This document shows, one piece after another, positions 10,393-22,210 of a stretch of DNA of 64,000 bases; positions within the stretch are counted from its first letter, which is position 1; every line of letters starts with the position of its first letter. The stretch covers positions 34,337,501-34,401,500 of the forward strand of contig NC_088342.1 of the NCBI RefSeq assembly GCF_036884655.1, written 5' to 3'. A program made the position numbers and the translations under genes. The DNA is from Musa acuminata AAA Group. Taxonomy: Eukaryota; Streptophyta; Magnoliopsida; Zingiberales; Musaceae. The notes under the pieces were generated by a model that was not told the origin of the DNA, ran no database searches, and worked only from the letters and a program-made list of their open reading frames with translations.

Positions 10393-11618
10393 TGTTGAAT
10401 CTCGGATTTTGATGATAAAATCAATTGATGGGTTAATTGATCTAATCCATATTATTGAGTTAAGTGTGCAGGAGTAACTACGATAACCAGCAAACACAAA
10501 GCAAGAATACCGGAGTCAAGTTCGATAGACGTTTAAGAGTCCGAAGAATCGTCGGAGATGCTGCCGGAACCAACCGAGAAGAAATCGGGAACATGTCGGA
10601 ATTTTCGAAAGTTCGCTGAAGAGATCGTCGGAGGTTCACGGAGATCACTGAGAAGGCTCGGCTACTCGTTAAAGTCATCACAAGTTTGGGAGCTTGCTGG
10701 GAGTCCGTCGGAAGAAGTTCGTCGGAAAGCTCGCCGGAACAAGACTCGACGTTCGCGGTTGAAAACTTGCTTAGGATGTGTTTTGTTATGTAGTTCACTT
10801 GTAATTAGGATTAGGATTATGAGATAATCCTATATCCTGGTTAGGGGCCAACTGGGCCCAAAATTAGACTTGGTTTGGGCTAAATTTGAAGCCCAACAAA
10901 TGAACCGAAGGGTCTGGCGGTGGCACCGCCAGACTGGGCGGTTGCACCGTCTAGCACCCGAGAGCTGGGCGGTGGCACCGCCCAGCACTGTCAATGTCTG
11001 ACAGTGACAGGCGATGGCACCGCCAGCATCGGGAACCCAAAGAGAATTCAAATTTTGGAGCCCAAATTTGAATCCTCTTGAGACCTATAAATACCCCTCA
11101 AATCTCAGCTGAGATTACAACTTGTTGAGTAGCAAGTGATTGAGAGAAAAGTCTTAGAAGGGTCTTTGCTAGTCTTGTTTTTAATTTGCTAGTGTTCACC
11201 TCCTTCTTTCTTGCTGAAAATCTGTAAGAGAGTGAACCGCTTGTAAAAGTTGTAAGAGGGGTATTTACCCTTCCCTTTCAAGAGATTTGCTAGTGGAAGG
11301 TGGGAGCCTCATCGAAGAGGGGCCTCGCAAGTGGATGTAGGTCACTTGACCGAACCACTGTAAAATCGGCGTAATCTCTGGTTTGCATTTACTTATTATC
11401 ATTTATATTACTGCAAACCATTTGCGCTTTAATGCTATACTGCTTTGTCTCCGTCTTACTTATCTCTTCAAGTTAAAACGCAATCGAAACAGTTTTAAAT
11501 GAAAACGTTGCTTTTATCGTACGAAGTTTTCGAAAAGTGTTTAAATCGTGAAAAGTTTATCGCACTTCACCGCTGCACTAATTCACCCCCCCCTCTTAGT
11601 GCCGCTCCGATTCTAACA
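10393..11618 (+). repeat. Element A 5' LTR
   Basis: TGTTGAATC to TTCTAACA. It contains the CpG-rich TTCGTCGGAAG-like stretch (about 10550-10750), palindromes GGCGGTGGCACCGCC (about 10915-11025), a TATA box (11086-11093), and the poly-C-loop hairpin GCACTAA / TTAGTGC (11575-11602). Confidence 0.95.
11086..11093 (+). promoter_or_regulatory. TATA box of the A 5' LTR
   Basis: TATAAATA followed by CCCC, about 60 bp after the last palindrome unit. It would drive the genomic RNA of A. Confidence 0.6.
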
Positions 11619-11620
11619 AT

Positions 11621-11632
11621 TGGTATTAGAGC
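11621..11632 (+). promoter_or_regulatory. Element A primer-binding site
   Basis: TGGTATTAGAGC: initiator-Met tRNA complement with one C to T change, 2 nt after the LTR. Confidence 0.8.
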
Positions 11633-11670
11633 AAGGCTCACTCTCATATTTGGTTTAATACCCAAGAGAG

Positions 11671-13244
11671 ATGGCTTACTCCGGCATGCATGAGGGTCAT
11701 TCTATCACACGTCCACCCTTGTTTAATGGGTCAGATTATACTTATTAGAAGACTCGGATGAGGATCTTCCTTATTTCTATGGATTTCGAGCTTTGGACTA
11801 TTGTTGAAAACGGATTTCAAAAATCTTCTCTTCCGATTAGCTAATGGAATGAATCGGAGAAGAAGGTTTTTGCTTTAAATGCAAAGGCTATGAATGCTTT
11901 GTTTTGTGCACTAGACAAAAATGAATTTAATCATATTTCAATTTGTGATTCGGCTTTTGATATTTGGAGAACTCTTGAGGTCACTCATGAAGGCACTAGC
12001 CGAGTGAAAGAGTCCAAAATCAACATCCTTGTGCACTCTTACGAACTTTTCCAAATAAAACCAAGTGAGTCCATCGGAGACATGTACACCCGGTTTACGG
12101 ATGTCATCAATGGACTCAAAGCTCTTGGTAAAGATTTTACTAACTTTGAACTAGTAACTAAAATCTTAAGATCCCTCCCTAAAAGTTGGGATCCAAAAGT
12201 TACGGCCATTCAAGAGGCCAAAGACCTTAAAACATTCCCTCTTGAAGAACTCATTGGGTCTCTAATGACCTACGAAATGACATGTCAAGCTCATGACGAG
12301 CTCGAGAACCCCCTTCCAAAGAACAGGAAGGATATGTCACTCAAATCACAAGAAGACCACTTGAAAGGAACATCAAGTGATGAGGACAGTGACAATGACA
12401 TTGCACTTTTGACTCAAAAATTTAAAAAATATTTAAGAAAGAACAAATTTAAAAATAATACAAAAAATAAATTTGAACAAAAGAAGGACCAAGTGATTTG
12501 CTATGAATGCAAAAAATCGGGACACTACAAGAACGATTGTCCTCAAGCCAAAAAGAGAACATCAAAGAAGAAGGCGCTCAAGGCAACATGAGATGATTCA
12601 AGCGCGTCCGAAGAAGAGGAGTCCAACACTGAGCAAGTTGCTCATTACGCCCTAATGGCCATCGGAGATGAGGTAACGGATTTAATTGATGCAGATTTAC
12701 CTTCTCATGAATTGTTAAATGCTTTCCATGAGTTATTTGATGAATGTAAGACAATTAATAGAAAATATAAATTGCTAAAAAAGGAGCATGATAGTCTCAC
12801 TTGTGATATCGATAAATTAAAAACTGCATATCATGATAGTTTAGCTCCATTATAAAATGCCATGATCTAGAATCTCTCCAAAAGGAGAACTTGCTACTTA
12901 AGGACACATTGAAGAAATTCGAGGTTGGTAGCAAATCTTTAAACATGATCCTTACAAATAAGGGTCACGTTCCTAAAAGAAGTGGAATCGGATTTGTGAG
13001 AAGTCCTCACCAAAATCCAACCACCTTCATTAAAGGCCCCGTCTTACATGTTCGGCACCAAAGCAATTGCAACTTTTGTTGCAAATATGGACATAAAACT
13101 TATAAATGTTCATTCAAGAAAATTAATCCGAACAAACTAATTTGGGTTCCTAAAGGAACCATGATCAATTCTATGCAATATGATGAACAAGTTTTTAAGG
13201 CACCCAAAAGAAAATAGGTACCTAAAAATAATCCCTTCTTGTAG
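11671..13244 (+). pseudogene. gag: Element A gag, broken by stops and a frameshift
   Basis: The start ATG at 11671 matches the starts of N and M. In-frame stops occur at 11746 (a conserved Trp codon to TAG), 11842 (TAA) and 12589 (Trp to TGA). A 1-nt loss near 12850 shifts the frame, and another Trp codon is TAG at 13215. Readable parts include the capsid-like helical region, the first zinc knuckle CYECKKSGHYKNDC (about 12500), a coiled-coil region, and the second knuckle CNFCCKYGHKTYKC (about 13070). The frame ends at TAG 13242-13244, which is in frame with pol as in the other copies. Confidence 0.9.
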
Positions 13245-16200
13245 AAACATACACCATCACAAGCTAGGAGCAAGAGATGGTATATAGATAGTGGATGCTC
13301 AAGACATATGACTGGAGATCCATCTCATTTCTCTATGCTCACTAGCAAAGAAGAAGGGTACGTCACCTTCGGAGACAACAACCAAGGCAAAATCATTGGC
13401 AAGGGAACCATAGGTAACAAATTAAATTTTTCTATTGATGATGTCTTACTAGTTGATGGATTGAAACATAATCTCTTAAGTGTTAGTCAATTATGCGATA
13501 AAGGTTATATCGTTAGATTTGAATCAAATGTGTGTATTATTGAAAAACCAAACCATAACATAACTATGATTGCATTAAAACAAAATAATGTCTACACCAT
13601 CAACCTTGATGAACTAAGTAATGAAATATGCTTCTGCGCTCTAAATGATGATGCTTGGCTTTGGCATAGGAGATTAGGCCATGCAAGCATGAAACTAATA
13701 TCTAAGATCTCATCTAGAGAATTAGTACGAGGGATTCCAAATATGAAGTTTACTAAGGACAAAGTATGTGATACATGTCAACTAGGTAAAGAAATAAAAA
13801 CTAGTTTCAAACCAAAAAATCAAATTAGCACCACTAGACCACTACAATTGATCCATTTGGACTTATTAGGACCAATTGACACGACAAGTCTAGGGGGAAG
13901 CAAATATGCATTTGTGATTGTAGATGACTATACTAGATACACTTGGACCTATTTCTTAACTCACAAAAGTGATTGCTTCAAGTGTTTCTCTAAATTTTGT
14001 AAACTCACTCAAAACGAAAAAGGTTTCATGATTTCATCAATTCGGAGTGATCACGGTGGCGAATTTCAAAACCGTGACTTTCAAAATTTTTGTGAGGTTA
14101 ATGGATACAATCACAACTTCTCCACTCCGAGAAATCCCCAACAAAATGGAGTAGTTGAAAGAAAAAATAGAAACATACAAGAAATGGCAAGAACTATGTT
14201 AAATGAACATAGTTTACCTAAGTATTTTTGGGCCGAAGCCGTAAATACAGCTTGCTACATCATGAATATTGTCCTAATAAGACCATCCTTATCAAAAACT
14301 CCCTATGAATTATGGAATAACAAAAAACCAAATATTTCCTATTTTAAAGTTTTCGGTTGTAAATGCTTTATTTTGAATGAAAGGGATGCCTTAGGAAAAT
14401 TTGATGCTAAATCCGATGAAGGCATCTTTCTTGGTTACTCTTCCGTTTCTAAGGCTTTTCGGGTTTTTAACAAAAGAACATTAGTAATAGAAGAGTCTAT
14501 TCATGTAGTTTTTAATGAAATTTCTAATTTAAAGAAAAATAATTTTGATGATGATCTTGGTTTTAATAATTTGAATTTAAATGAACCCCCTCCTCAAAAT
14601 AGCAACTTGGATGCACCTTCTTCCGAAATTTCCTTACCCAAGGAATGGAAGTATATAGATGCTCATCCAAAGGAGCTAATTATAGGAGATACATCAAAAG
14701 GGGTTCAAACTCGTTCCTCTTTCAAGAAATTTTGTGCTAACGCCGCCTTCCTTTCTCAAATCGAACCTAAATGCATTGACGAGGCCAAAAAAGATGATTT
14801 TTGGGTTATTGCAATGCAAGAGGAATTGAATCAATTTTAGAGGAATAAGGTATGGAAGCTTGTTCTTAGACCTAGTGACCATTTAGTCATTGGTACTAAA
14901 TGGGTCTTTAGAAACAAGCAAGACGAAAATGGTATCGTGGTTAGAAACAAGGCTAGATTAGTGGCCAAAGGTTTCAACCAAGAAGAAGGTATCGATTACG
15001 AAGAAATCTTCGCTCCCGTGGCTCGATTAGAAGCCATAAGGATGCTCCTTGCCTATGCTAGTAGTAATAATTTTAAACTATTTCAAATGGATGTCAAAAG
15101 TACTTTCTTGAATGGTTTTATTTCCGAAGAAGTATATGTCGAACAACCTCCCGGATTTGAAAATTCTTTTCTTCCTAACCATGTATTCAAATTGACTAAG
15201 GCCCTCTATGGCTTGAAACAAGCTCCTAGAGCTTGGTATGAAAGGCTTAGTTCCTTTCTTATTTATAAATAATTTTACTAAAGGCAAGGTTGATACTACA
15301 TTGTTTATTAAATATTTTAAAAATAATTTTCTTATTGTGCAAATTTATGTTGACGATATTATTTTTGGCTCTTCGGATGAATCACTATGTGAATCATTTG
15401 CCAAATATATGAGTCATGAATTTGAAATGAGTTTAATGGGTGAATTAACTTTCTTTTTGGGATTACAAATCAAACAACTTAGTGATGATATATTTCTTAA
15501 CCAATCTAAATATACATTAGAATTGTTAAAACGATTTAACATGGATAATTCAAAAGCAATAAACACCCCTATGAGTACTGCGAATAAGTTAGATATGGAT
15601 GAAAATAGTGAAAATTTCGATCAAAAAACATATAGGGGAATGATAGGTAGTCTACTCTACCTCACCGCGACTAGACCGGATATTATATTTAGTGTAGGAC
15701 TTTGCGCTAGGTTTCAATCAAATCCTAAATTATCTCATCTTAAAAGTGTTAAAAGAATATTTAGGTATCTTAAAGGAACTCCAAATTTAGGATTGTGGTA
15801 TCCAAAATCTGAAAAATTCGATTTAATAGCTTATGCAGATGCCGATTTTGGCGGATGCAGGATAGATATAAAAAGTACATCCGGAACATGCCAATTTTTA
15901 GGACATTCACTTGTTTCTTGGACTTCCAAGAAACAAAATTCAGTTGCACTATCTACGGCGGAAGCCGAGTACATTGCTGCAAGTGCATGCTGTGCACAAG
16001 TTGTTTGGATGAAAAACACATTAGAAGGCTATGGAATTCACTTTAAAAATATTCCCATAAAATATGATAATACTAGTACCATATGTCTTACTAAAAATCC
16101 AATTCAGCACTCTAGAACTAAGCACATCGACGTTAGGCATCATTTCATACGCGATCATGTCCTTAACAATGATGTTGTTCTAGAATTCATTGACACAAAG

Positions 16201-16290
16201 CATCAATTAGCAGATATATTTACAAAAGCTTTGAATGAAGACCAATTTGAATTCATTAGAAGGGAATTAGGTATGTTAAATTGTCCCTAA
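13245..16290 (+). pseudogene. pol: Element A pol (protease, integrase, RT, RNase H), two lesions
   Basis: Protease motif [11 protein letters not shown] lies near 13290. Then come the integrase zinc-finger region ([18 protein letters not shown]), the DDE core (HLDLLGP, RSDHGGEF, VVERKN), reverse transcriptase with YVDD at 15346-15357, and RNase H ([15 protein letters not shown]). Lesions are a TAG stop at 14838 just before RT and a 1-nt insertion near 15262 in RT. Otherwise it is colinear with the intact pol of N, to a stop at 16290. Confidence 0.95.
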
Positions 16291-17293
16291 ACAATAAACT
16301 TGTTTGAATGGATTTTCCGTAAAGTTTTTCATCTTCTCTCCGTTCCTCGGTAAATCTAATCCTTCTCCTTCGATTCTAAATGACATATTAAATTATCTTA
16401 CCTTGAGTCAAACACCGCTCCAATCTGCTCAAGATTAATGATTTTCTGACATTTTGTGAATCTCGAAATTGATTTTGATGGCTTGATTATGAGTTTCAAG
16501 TTGACAATTTGAATTTGAATGAGTTTGTATTCGAATTATGATCTTGACTTATTAAAGTTACTACTTGAAATTTTTTTTATATCACAATCTCTTCCTTGTA
16601 CACCTACAATTTTTGTTATTTATAGAAAGAAGAGATTTGATAAAATGGATGGATGTTGAATTTTCCTTTATGATGAACTCTACGTAAATATTGTAGCATA
16701 CTTAATTTTGGATGATTAAATTTTTGTATCATCAATGCTGAATTCTTGATGTTGTAATCACAAATTGTGTGCTTCAAGTCTCATTCCCTTTTTGTTGATG
16801 ACAAAGGGGGAGAAGTGAAGACTAAGTGATGACTTGTACCATTTTGATAGCATGACTTATCTGTGATATGAATGTCTTATATGACTTATACCATTTTGAT
16901 AGCATGACTTATATGTGATATGAATGTCTTATATGACTTGTACCAGTTTGATAGCATGACTTATATATGCCGTGTAAAATCTTTCAGAATATCGCAAGAT
17001 TGACTGATCATTTTGAAAGCATGTCTAACATGTATATCATGAAATTTATGTTAAAAATCTTTATCTCCTGTCGTAGTAAAAATTGTCTCTTATCATTCGA
17101 CTTGAAAAAGATTTTCATCGAAGTTTCGCATTTACTTAGGCTTAATGAGAATAATGATAAGTTCTACGGGTGGAACTTATCGGTTTATGCTTGAATTCAA
17201 TGGATGAAATTCAAATGTTTTCATCTTCTCATAATATGGCATATAGATAGGGGGAGTTATATTTAACTCCGTCATCAATTGATTGTCATCATC
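16291..17293 (+). other. Element A 3' noncoding region with 52-bp tandem repeat
   Basis: About 1 kb without coding potential. A 52-bp unit beginning ATGACTTGTACCATTTTG is repeated about 2.7 times at 16829-16970. A PPT-like box (TTGATGACAAAGGGGGAGA) lies at 16787-16816. Confidence 0.75.
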
Positions 17294-17307
17294 AAAAAGG
17301 GGGAGAT
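17294..17307 (+). promoter_or_regulatory. Element A polypurine tract
   Basis: AAAAAGGGGGAGAT immediately before the 3' LTR; primes plus-strand DNA synthesis in LTR elements. Confidence 0.85.
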
Positions 17308-18533
17308 TGTTGAATCTTGGATTTTGATGATAAAATCAATTGATGGGTTAATTGATCTAATCCATATTATTGAGTTAAGTGTGCAGGAGTAACTACGATA
17401 ACTAGTAAACACAAAGCAAGAATATCGGAGTCAAGTTCGATGGACATTTAAGAGTCCGAAGAATCGTCGGAGATGTTGCCGGAACCAACCAAGAAGAAAC
17501 AGGAACCTATCGGAATTTTTGGAAGTTCGCCGAAGAGATCGTTGGAGGTTCACGGAGATCACCGAGAAGGCTCGGCTACTCGTTAAAGTCATCACAAGTT
17601 CGGGAGCTTGTTGGGAGTCCGTCGGAAGAAGTTCGTCGGAAAGCCCGCCGGAACAAGACTCGACGTTCACAGTTGAAAACTTGCTTAGGATGTGTTTTGT
17701 TATGTAGTTCACTTGTAATTAGGATTAGGATTAAGAGATAATCCTATATCCTGGTTATGGGCCAACTGGGCCCAAAATTAGACTTGGTTTGGGCTAAATT
17801 TGAAGCCCAACAAATGAACCGAAGGGTCTGGCGGTGGCACCGCCCAGCACCCGAGAGCTGGGCGGTGACACCGCCCAGCATTGTCAATGTCTGACAGTGA
17901 TAGGCGGTGGCACCGCCACTAACAGGCGGTGGCACCGCCAGCATCGGGAACCCAAAGAGAATTCAAATTTTGGAGCCCAAATTTGAATCCTCTTGAGGCC
18001 TATAAATACCCCTCAAATCTCAGCTGAGATTACAACTTTTTGAGCAGCAAGTGATTGAGAGAAAAGTCTTAGAAGAGTCTTTGCTAGTCTTGTTTTCAAT
18101 TTGCTAGTGTTCACCTCCTTCTTTCTTGCTAAAAATCTGTAAGAGAGTGAACCGCTTGTAAAAGTTGTAAGAGGGGTATTTACCCTTCCCTTTCAAGAGA
18201 TTTGCTAGTGGAAGGTGGGAGCCTCATCGAAGAGGGGCCTCGCAAGTGGATGTAGGTCACTTGACCGAACCACTGTAAAATTGGCGTGATCTCTGGTTTG
18301 CAATTACTTATTGTCATTTATATTACTACAAACTATTTGCACTTTAATGCTATACTGCTTTGTCTCCATCTTACTTATCTATTCAAGTTAAAACGCAATC
18401 GAAACAGTTTTAAATGAAAACGTTGCTTTTATCGTACGAAGTTTCCGAAAAGTGTTTAAATCGTGAAAAGTTTATCGCACTTCACCGCTGCACTAATTCA
18501 AGCCCCCCTCTTAGTGCCGCTCCGATCCTAACA
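17308..18533 (+). repeat. Element A 3' LTR
   Basis: TGTTGAATC to CCTAACA, 1226 bp. Four palindrome units lie at 17830-17844, 17861-17875, 17903-17917 and 17925-17939; their number and spacing differ from the 5' LTR. TATAAATA is at 18001-18008. Confidence 0.95.
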
Positions 18534-18717
18534 CAATTTACCTTTACTACAAACTACTTTACTTTCACTACACTTCTATATGCTTTCAAGTTAAACATAT
18601 TACCTATTTGGGCTTTGTCAGATATCAAATTTCATCGAACGAGTTTTTAAAACCAACGTTTTTATTGTTGCACTAATTCACCCCCCCCCCCCTCTTAGTG
18701 CCGACTCGATCCTAACA

Positions 18718-19092
18718 CTTATAGCTATGAACAAAAAGATTAATTTTTGACTCTTTAACCCTACTTGTGCCTTTGTGTGTAACTTCGAGTATGTGCCAAA
18801 TCTCATATGCAATTTCGCATATAGAAACTGGATTAAAATCGTTTATATCAAGAGTGAAAAACAAAGCGTTCATTGTTTTAGCGTTCAAAGAGAAAGTCTT
18901 CTTCTCTAAATAATTCCATTCATTCATTGGTTTCGAAGACTTTTCAAAACCATTTTCAATGATATTCCATAAATCAAAATTTATCGAAAGCAAGAAAATC
19001 TGCATGCGAGTTTTCCAATATGTGTAGTCCGTCCTATTGAACATAGGAGGATGAATGATAGAAAGACTTTTTTGATTGCCGATAAAAGTCAT
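18718..19092 (-). pseudogene. gag: Element I gag, N-terminal fragment
   Basis: On the minus strand the ATG at 19092 opens a 125-codon stretch (MTFIGNQKSLSII...) colinear with the N-terminal quarter of the family gag: YWKTRM, MNALFFTLDINDF and EVTHKGTSRVKESK are all recognisable. It is uninterrupted until it is cut by the 3' end of element B at 18717, so B inserted in this gag. Confidence 0.85.
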
Positions 19093-19127
19093 TTCTCTTG
19101 GGTGTTAAATCAAATGAGAAAAACTTT

Positions 19128-19140
19128 GGCTCTGATACCA
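19128..19140 (-). promoter_or_regulatory. Element I primer-binding site
   Basis: On the minus strand TGGTATCAGAGCC, a perfect initiator-Met tRNA complement, 2 nt from the LTR. Confidence 0.85.
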
Positions 19141-19142
19141 AC

Positions 19143-20366
19143 TGTTAGGACCAAAATCGATACTACAAAAGGGAGGGAGAGGGGGGGGGGGTGAATTATT
19201 ACTTTTGTAAAAATAATAATTTAGAAAAACCTCATTCGATAAACCATATATTGAAAAGATGCTTAACTTGAAAACATTTACATAATGTAATGAGCAATAA
19301 AATCAATAAACAATAAAGGTAAATAGCAAAAGAAAATAGTAGACTAAATTTATAGTGGTTCGGTTATCGTGACCTACGTCCACTTCCGATTCCTCCTCCG
19401 TTGAGGCCACCAGCATCTATTAACAGTCTTTCATCAATGGGTGAAGACCAACTACCATCTTATAACTCTTTTCTCCTCTTGACAGGCTCAGGAGAGAACC
19501 TTTACACTATTTTTTTACAAAGTTTTCCTCACATTCTCCCTTAGAATAGTTTCTAAATTTTAGGAGGAGGAACTCTACACTTTACAAGAGTTTACAACTT
19601 TAGAATCATAGAGTTTTGTTCTACTTTCTTTTTCTGCCTAAGCAGGAATTTATAGGGTATTTATAGACCCTAAATGGCTTAAAAAATTATAACTAAAATT
19701 TAAATCTCCAATTTTCGGGATACTGACAATTCTAGTGCCAGTACTGGGCAGTACAACCACTATTACTGGGTGGTACCATCGTCGGTCAGTTTCACATTGG
19801 ATAGTACCATCACTCAATCTAGCAATACCACCACCTGATACACTGACATTGGGCAGTACCATCGCTTGACACGGTTTGGGAGATTATATCTGGGCAGTAC
19901 CACCACCCAGACTAACGGTACCACCGCGTGACAGCTTGGAAAAGTATACTCTTGATAATATTGGGTGACCGAATGAGCCTTCCACTTGCACCAAAACAGT
20001 CCCAATTCAGGCCCAATGGGCCCCTAATTGAGTTGGCATAGTTGCACCCGAAACTAACTCAATTACGACCTAACTATAACTAATTAAGACAACCAGCATG
20101 TCATTAGTTCATCCAACACTTCATCCGATCCTTCGGCGCATTGTCCTCTCTTTCAAGGTATTATCCAATCGGCATGTTGACCTTTTGCAACTTCCGATCT
20201 CCTTGGTACAATGTCTGATCCTTCGGCCTGATGCCCGAACTCATGGCACGAAGTCCTTCTGTCAGCACATCGATCGATCCTCTAGTCGATGTCCAATCTT
20301 CTAACATGTTCACTCTAGATTGTAAACTCATCAATTAATTTTATCATCAAAATCTGAGATTTAATA
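19143..20366 (-). repeat. Element I 5' LTR (minus strand)
   Basis: Plus-strand start TGTTAGGACC at 19143; the other end is degraded (TTTAATA instead of TTCAACA) at 20366. It carries a decayed palindrome array (about 19745-19930) and a TATA box (plus-strand TATTTATA, 19658-19665). Adjacent PBS and gag make it a 5' LTR. It could pair with LTR C, but the two differ strongly and the flanks (AACTG and ATCCC) do not match. Confidence 0.75.
19658..19665 (-). promoter_or_regulatory. TATA box of LTR I
   Basis: TATAAATA on the minus strand at the conserved LTR position. Confidence 0.5.
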
Positions 20367-21052
20367 ATCCCTTGCTACGTGAAGTATATAGATGACTCCA
20401 CACTTACTCAGTGTTATTTGTTGGGCTTTGTGACTCCTGAGTTATAGAGACAACATGAAAAGATGGATATCAAATCCATTCTCTTATATGTTCATAAATT
20501 ATTTGAGAAATAGAGAAGGACTCAATGATATGAGATATCCAAGAATCTCTTCAACACTAGGATGATTGAGGGGACACCAATTCAGAACTGTCTTAAAAAT
20601 GATTGAGTGGATAGAGAAACTCACAGGTCTAGGAATGATCCTAGAAGATAACCTATGTGGATCTTATGCTTTAATCTATACTAGATACCTTTCCTCAAAT
20701 CATCATGAATTTTAATATGAATAAGCTTAAGGTGACTCTCCCTGAGCTCCTCAATATGTTGAGGGAGACTGAGAGCAATATCAAGAAAGAGAAGCTACTT
20801 CTCTATGCTGGTGAGACTAGAAAGAAATGGAAGCCAAAAAAATCTCTTATGAAGGGAAAGGGCAAGGGCAGACTAGGTAAAATAAAGGTTGCTAAAATGG
20901 ACCCAGTAAAGGAGAAAGGCCAGTGCTTCTACTACGGCAAAGACAAACATTGGAAAATAAACTACAAAGAGTACCTTACAGAGAAGGTGAAACAAAAGCT
21001 TGGAGAAGCGTTAGGTATATTCATGATCAGTCTGCATTTGTCATATTCTTAA
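20367..21052 (+). pseudogene. gag: Element H gag, decayed C-terminal part
   Basis: Frames must be changed to read it. Recognisable phrases include MIEWIEKLTGLGM (about 20600), [19 protein letters not shown] (from 20705), and a basic linker rich in GKGK. The zinc knuckle at about 20925-20980 reads [14 protein letters not shown], so two of its cysteines have become tyrosine. This gag type is unlike the Sirevirus gag elsewhere in the window and typical of TNT1-94-like elements. The N-terminal part is missing or lost at the C/I insertion. Confidence 0.7.
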
Positions 21053-22210
21053 GATAACATATAGTTATTAGATACCGGTAGTGCTTATCATATTTATAAT
21101 TCGTTATAAGTTCTAGCAAGACTTAGAAGATTGGCAAGAGGCGAGATGGACCTCAAGATAGGCAATGAAGCAAAAGTTGCTACAGGGCTATTGGCGAGGT
21201 CACCCTACATCTACATGGTGGAGATACTATTGTATTGGATGCAAACTCTTTTGTTCTTTCTATTATTAAAAATATTATTTCTATTTCATATTTTATAATT
21301 AGTGGATATAAATTATTTGAGAATAATAGTTGTTCAATATTATTATATGATAAGATCATCACGAGAGGAACATTACATAATGGTTTATTTATGCTAGACA
21401 CTGCTCTACATATCATAAATATAAGTGTGTCCAAGAGGAAACGAGATGAGGAGAATAGTGCATACATGTGGCATTGTAGGCTAGGTCATATCCATGAAGG
21501 AAGGATTCAAAAGTTGCTGAAGGATGGATACCCAAATCTATTCAATTGTAATCATATGCAACTTGCGAGCCTTGCTTTTGTGGAAAGTTGACCAACTCTT
21601 CATTTAGTAGAACTGAAGAAAGAGCCACTAAGTTGTTGGAACTCGTACATAGTGATGTATGTTGTCTCATGTCAACTTATGCTATAGGTGGTTACTCCTA
21701 CTTTATTACTTTCACTAGCAATTTCTCTATATATGGACATATGTACTTGAGGAAGTATAAGTCTAAGGTATTTGAGAAATTTAGGGAACATAAGAATGAG
21801 GAAGAGAACCAAACTGGAAAGAGTATCAAAACTTTTAGGTCAAATCGAGGAGGTAAGTACTTGAGTACAGAGTTCACCCAATTTCTCAAGGACTATAGGA
21901 TTCTATCCCAATAGACACCTTATACACCTTAGCTCAATGGTGTACCCAAAATAAGGAATCGTATACCATTAGATATGGTGCAGTCCATGATGAGCTTCAC
22001 TGACCTACCCATCTCATTCTAGGGATACGTCATAGAGTCTATATCTTACCTTCTGAATAAAGTTCCAACTAAGTTGTTAGTATCTACACTATATAAAATA
22101 TGAAAAGGGAAGAAGCCCAATCTTAAAGTTGTTAAGATTTGGGGTTTTCCTACCCATGTTAAGAGACACAACCCCGACAAGTTGGAATTCAGGACGAAGC
22201 AATGCAAGTT
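21053..22210 (+). pseudogene. pol: Element H protease and integrase, decayed
   Basis: Protease motif LDTGSAYH (Asp-Thr-Gly codons at 21071-21079). The integrase zinc-finger region MWHCRLGHIHEGRIQKLL starts near 21467, with a stop at 21589. The frame shifts to 21588-21914, where LVHSDVC (first catalytic Asp) and FRSNRGGKY (second Asp changed to Asn) are seen. Further stops follow, up to the FRTKQCKF phrase, which is cut at 22210 by the gypsy-type LTR. Confidence 0.8.
22206..22210 (+). repeat. Target-site duplication AAGTT, left copy
   Basis: AAGTT precedes the LTR start TGTAATATCCC and recurs at 36055-36059 after the LTR end. Confidence 0.9.

Larger units (their letters stand above)
10393..18533 (+). 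mobile_element. Element A: full-length Sirevirus-like copia element (decayed coding)
   Basis: Paired LTRs of 1226 bp each (10393-11618 and 17308-18533), TSD CAATT on both sides (10388-10392, 18534-18538), PBS, gag, pol and PPT are all present, total 8141 bp. It sits inside the 3' LTR of B in the same orientation. Coding regions carry several nonsense codons and two frameshifts, so it could move only with proteins from another copy. Confidence 0.95.
8283..18717 (+). mobile_element. Element B: deleted Sirevirus-like element, interrupted by element A
   Basis: Layout is 5' LTR fragment (8283-8626), PBS, first codons of gag (8677-8761), a large internal deletion, 3' noncoding region (8762-9383), and 3' LTR (9384-18717, split by A). 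The 5' LTR has lost its first roughly 850 bp at the junction with C. All protein domains after the start of gag are gone. The right flank is CTTAT, inside the gag of element I; the left TSD was lost with the 5' LTR start. Confidence 0.75.
9384..18717 (+). repeat. Element B 3' LTR, split by element A
   Basis: Pieces are 9384-10392 and 18539-18717 (about 1188 bp), starting TGTTGAATC after the PPT and ending CCTAACA. The TATA box is at 10069-10076. Element A entered downstream of it, duplicating CAATT (10388-10392 and 18534-18538). The poly-C hairpin of this LTR is at 18670-18702. Confidence 0.85.

Noticed and set aside
11621..11632. TGGTATCAGAGC-type sites as tRNA gene ends
   Set aside because: They are primer-binding sites directly after LTRs; no tRNA body surrounds any of them.
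17820..17940. Regularly spaced palindromes resembling a CRISPR array
   Set aside because: Only a few 15-bp units, variable spacers that are themselves repeated among LTRs, plant LTR context, no cas genes.
6862..20366. LTR C and LTR I as the two ends of one minus-strand element
   Set aside because: Orientation and order would fit, but the LTRs differ far more than other pairs and flanks AACTG and ATCCC do not match. Left open, annotated separately.
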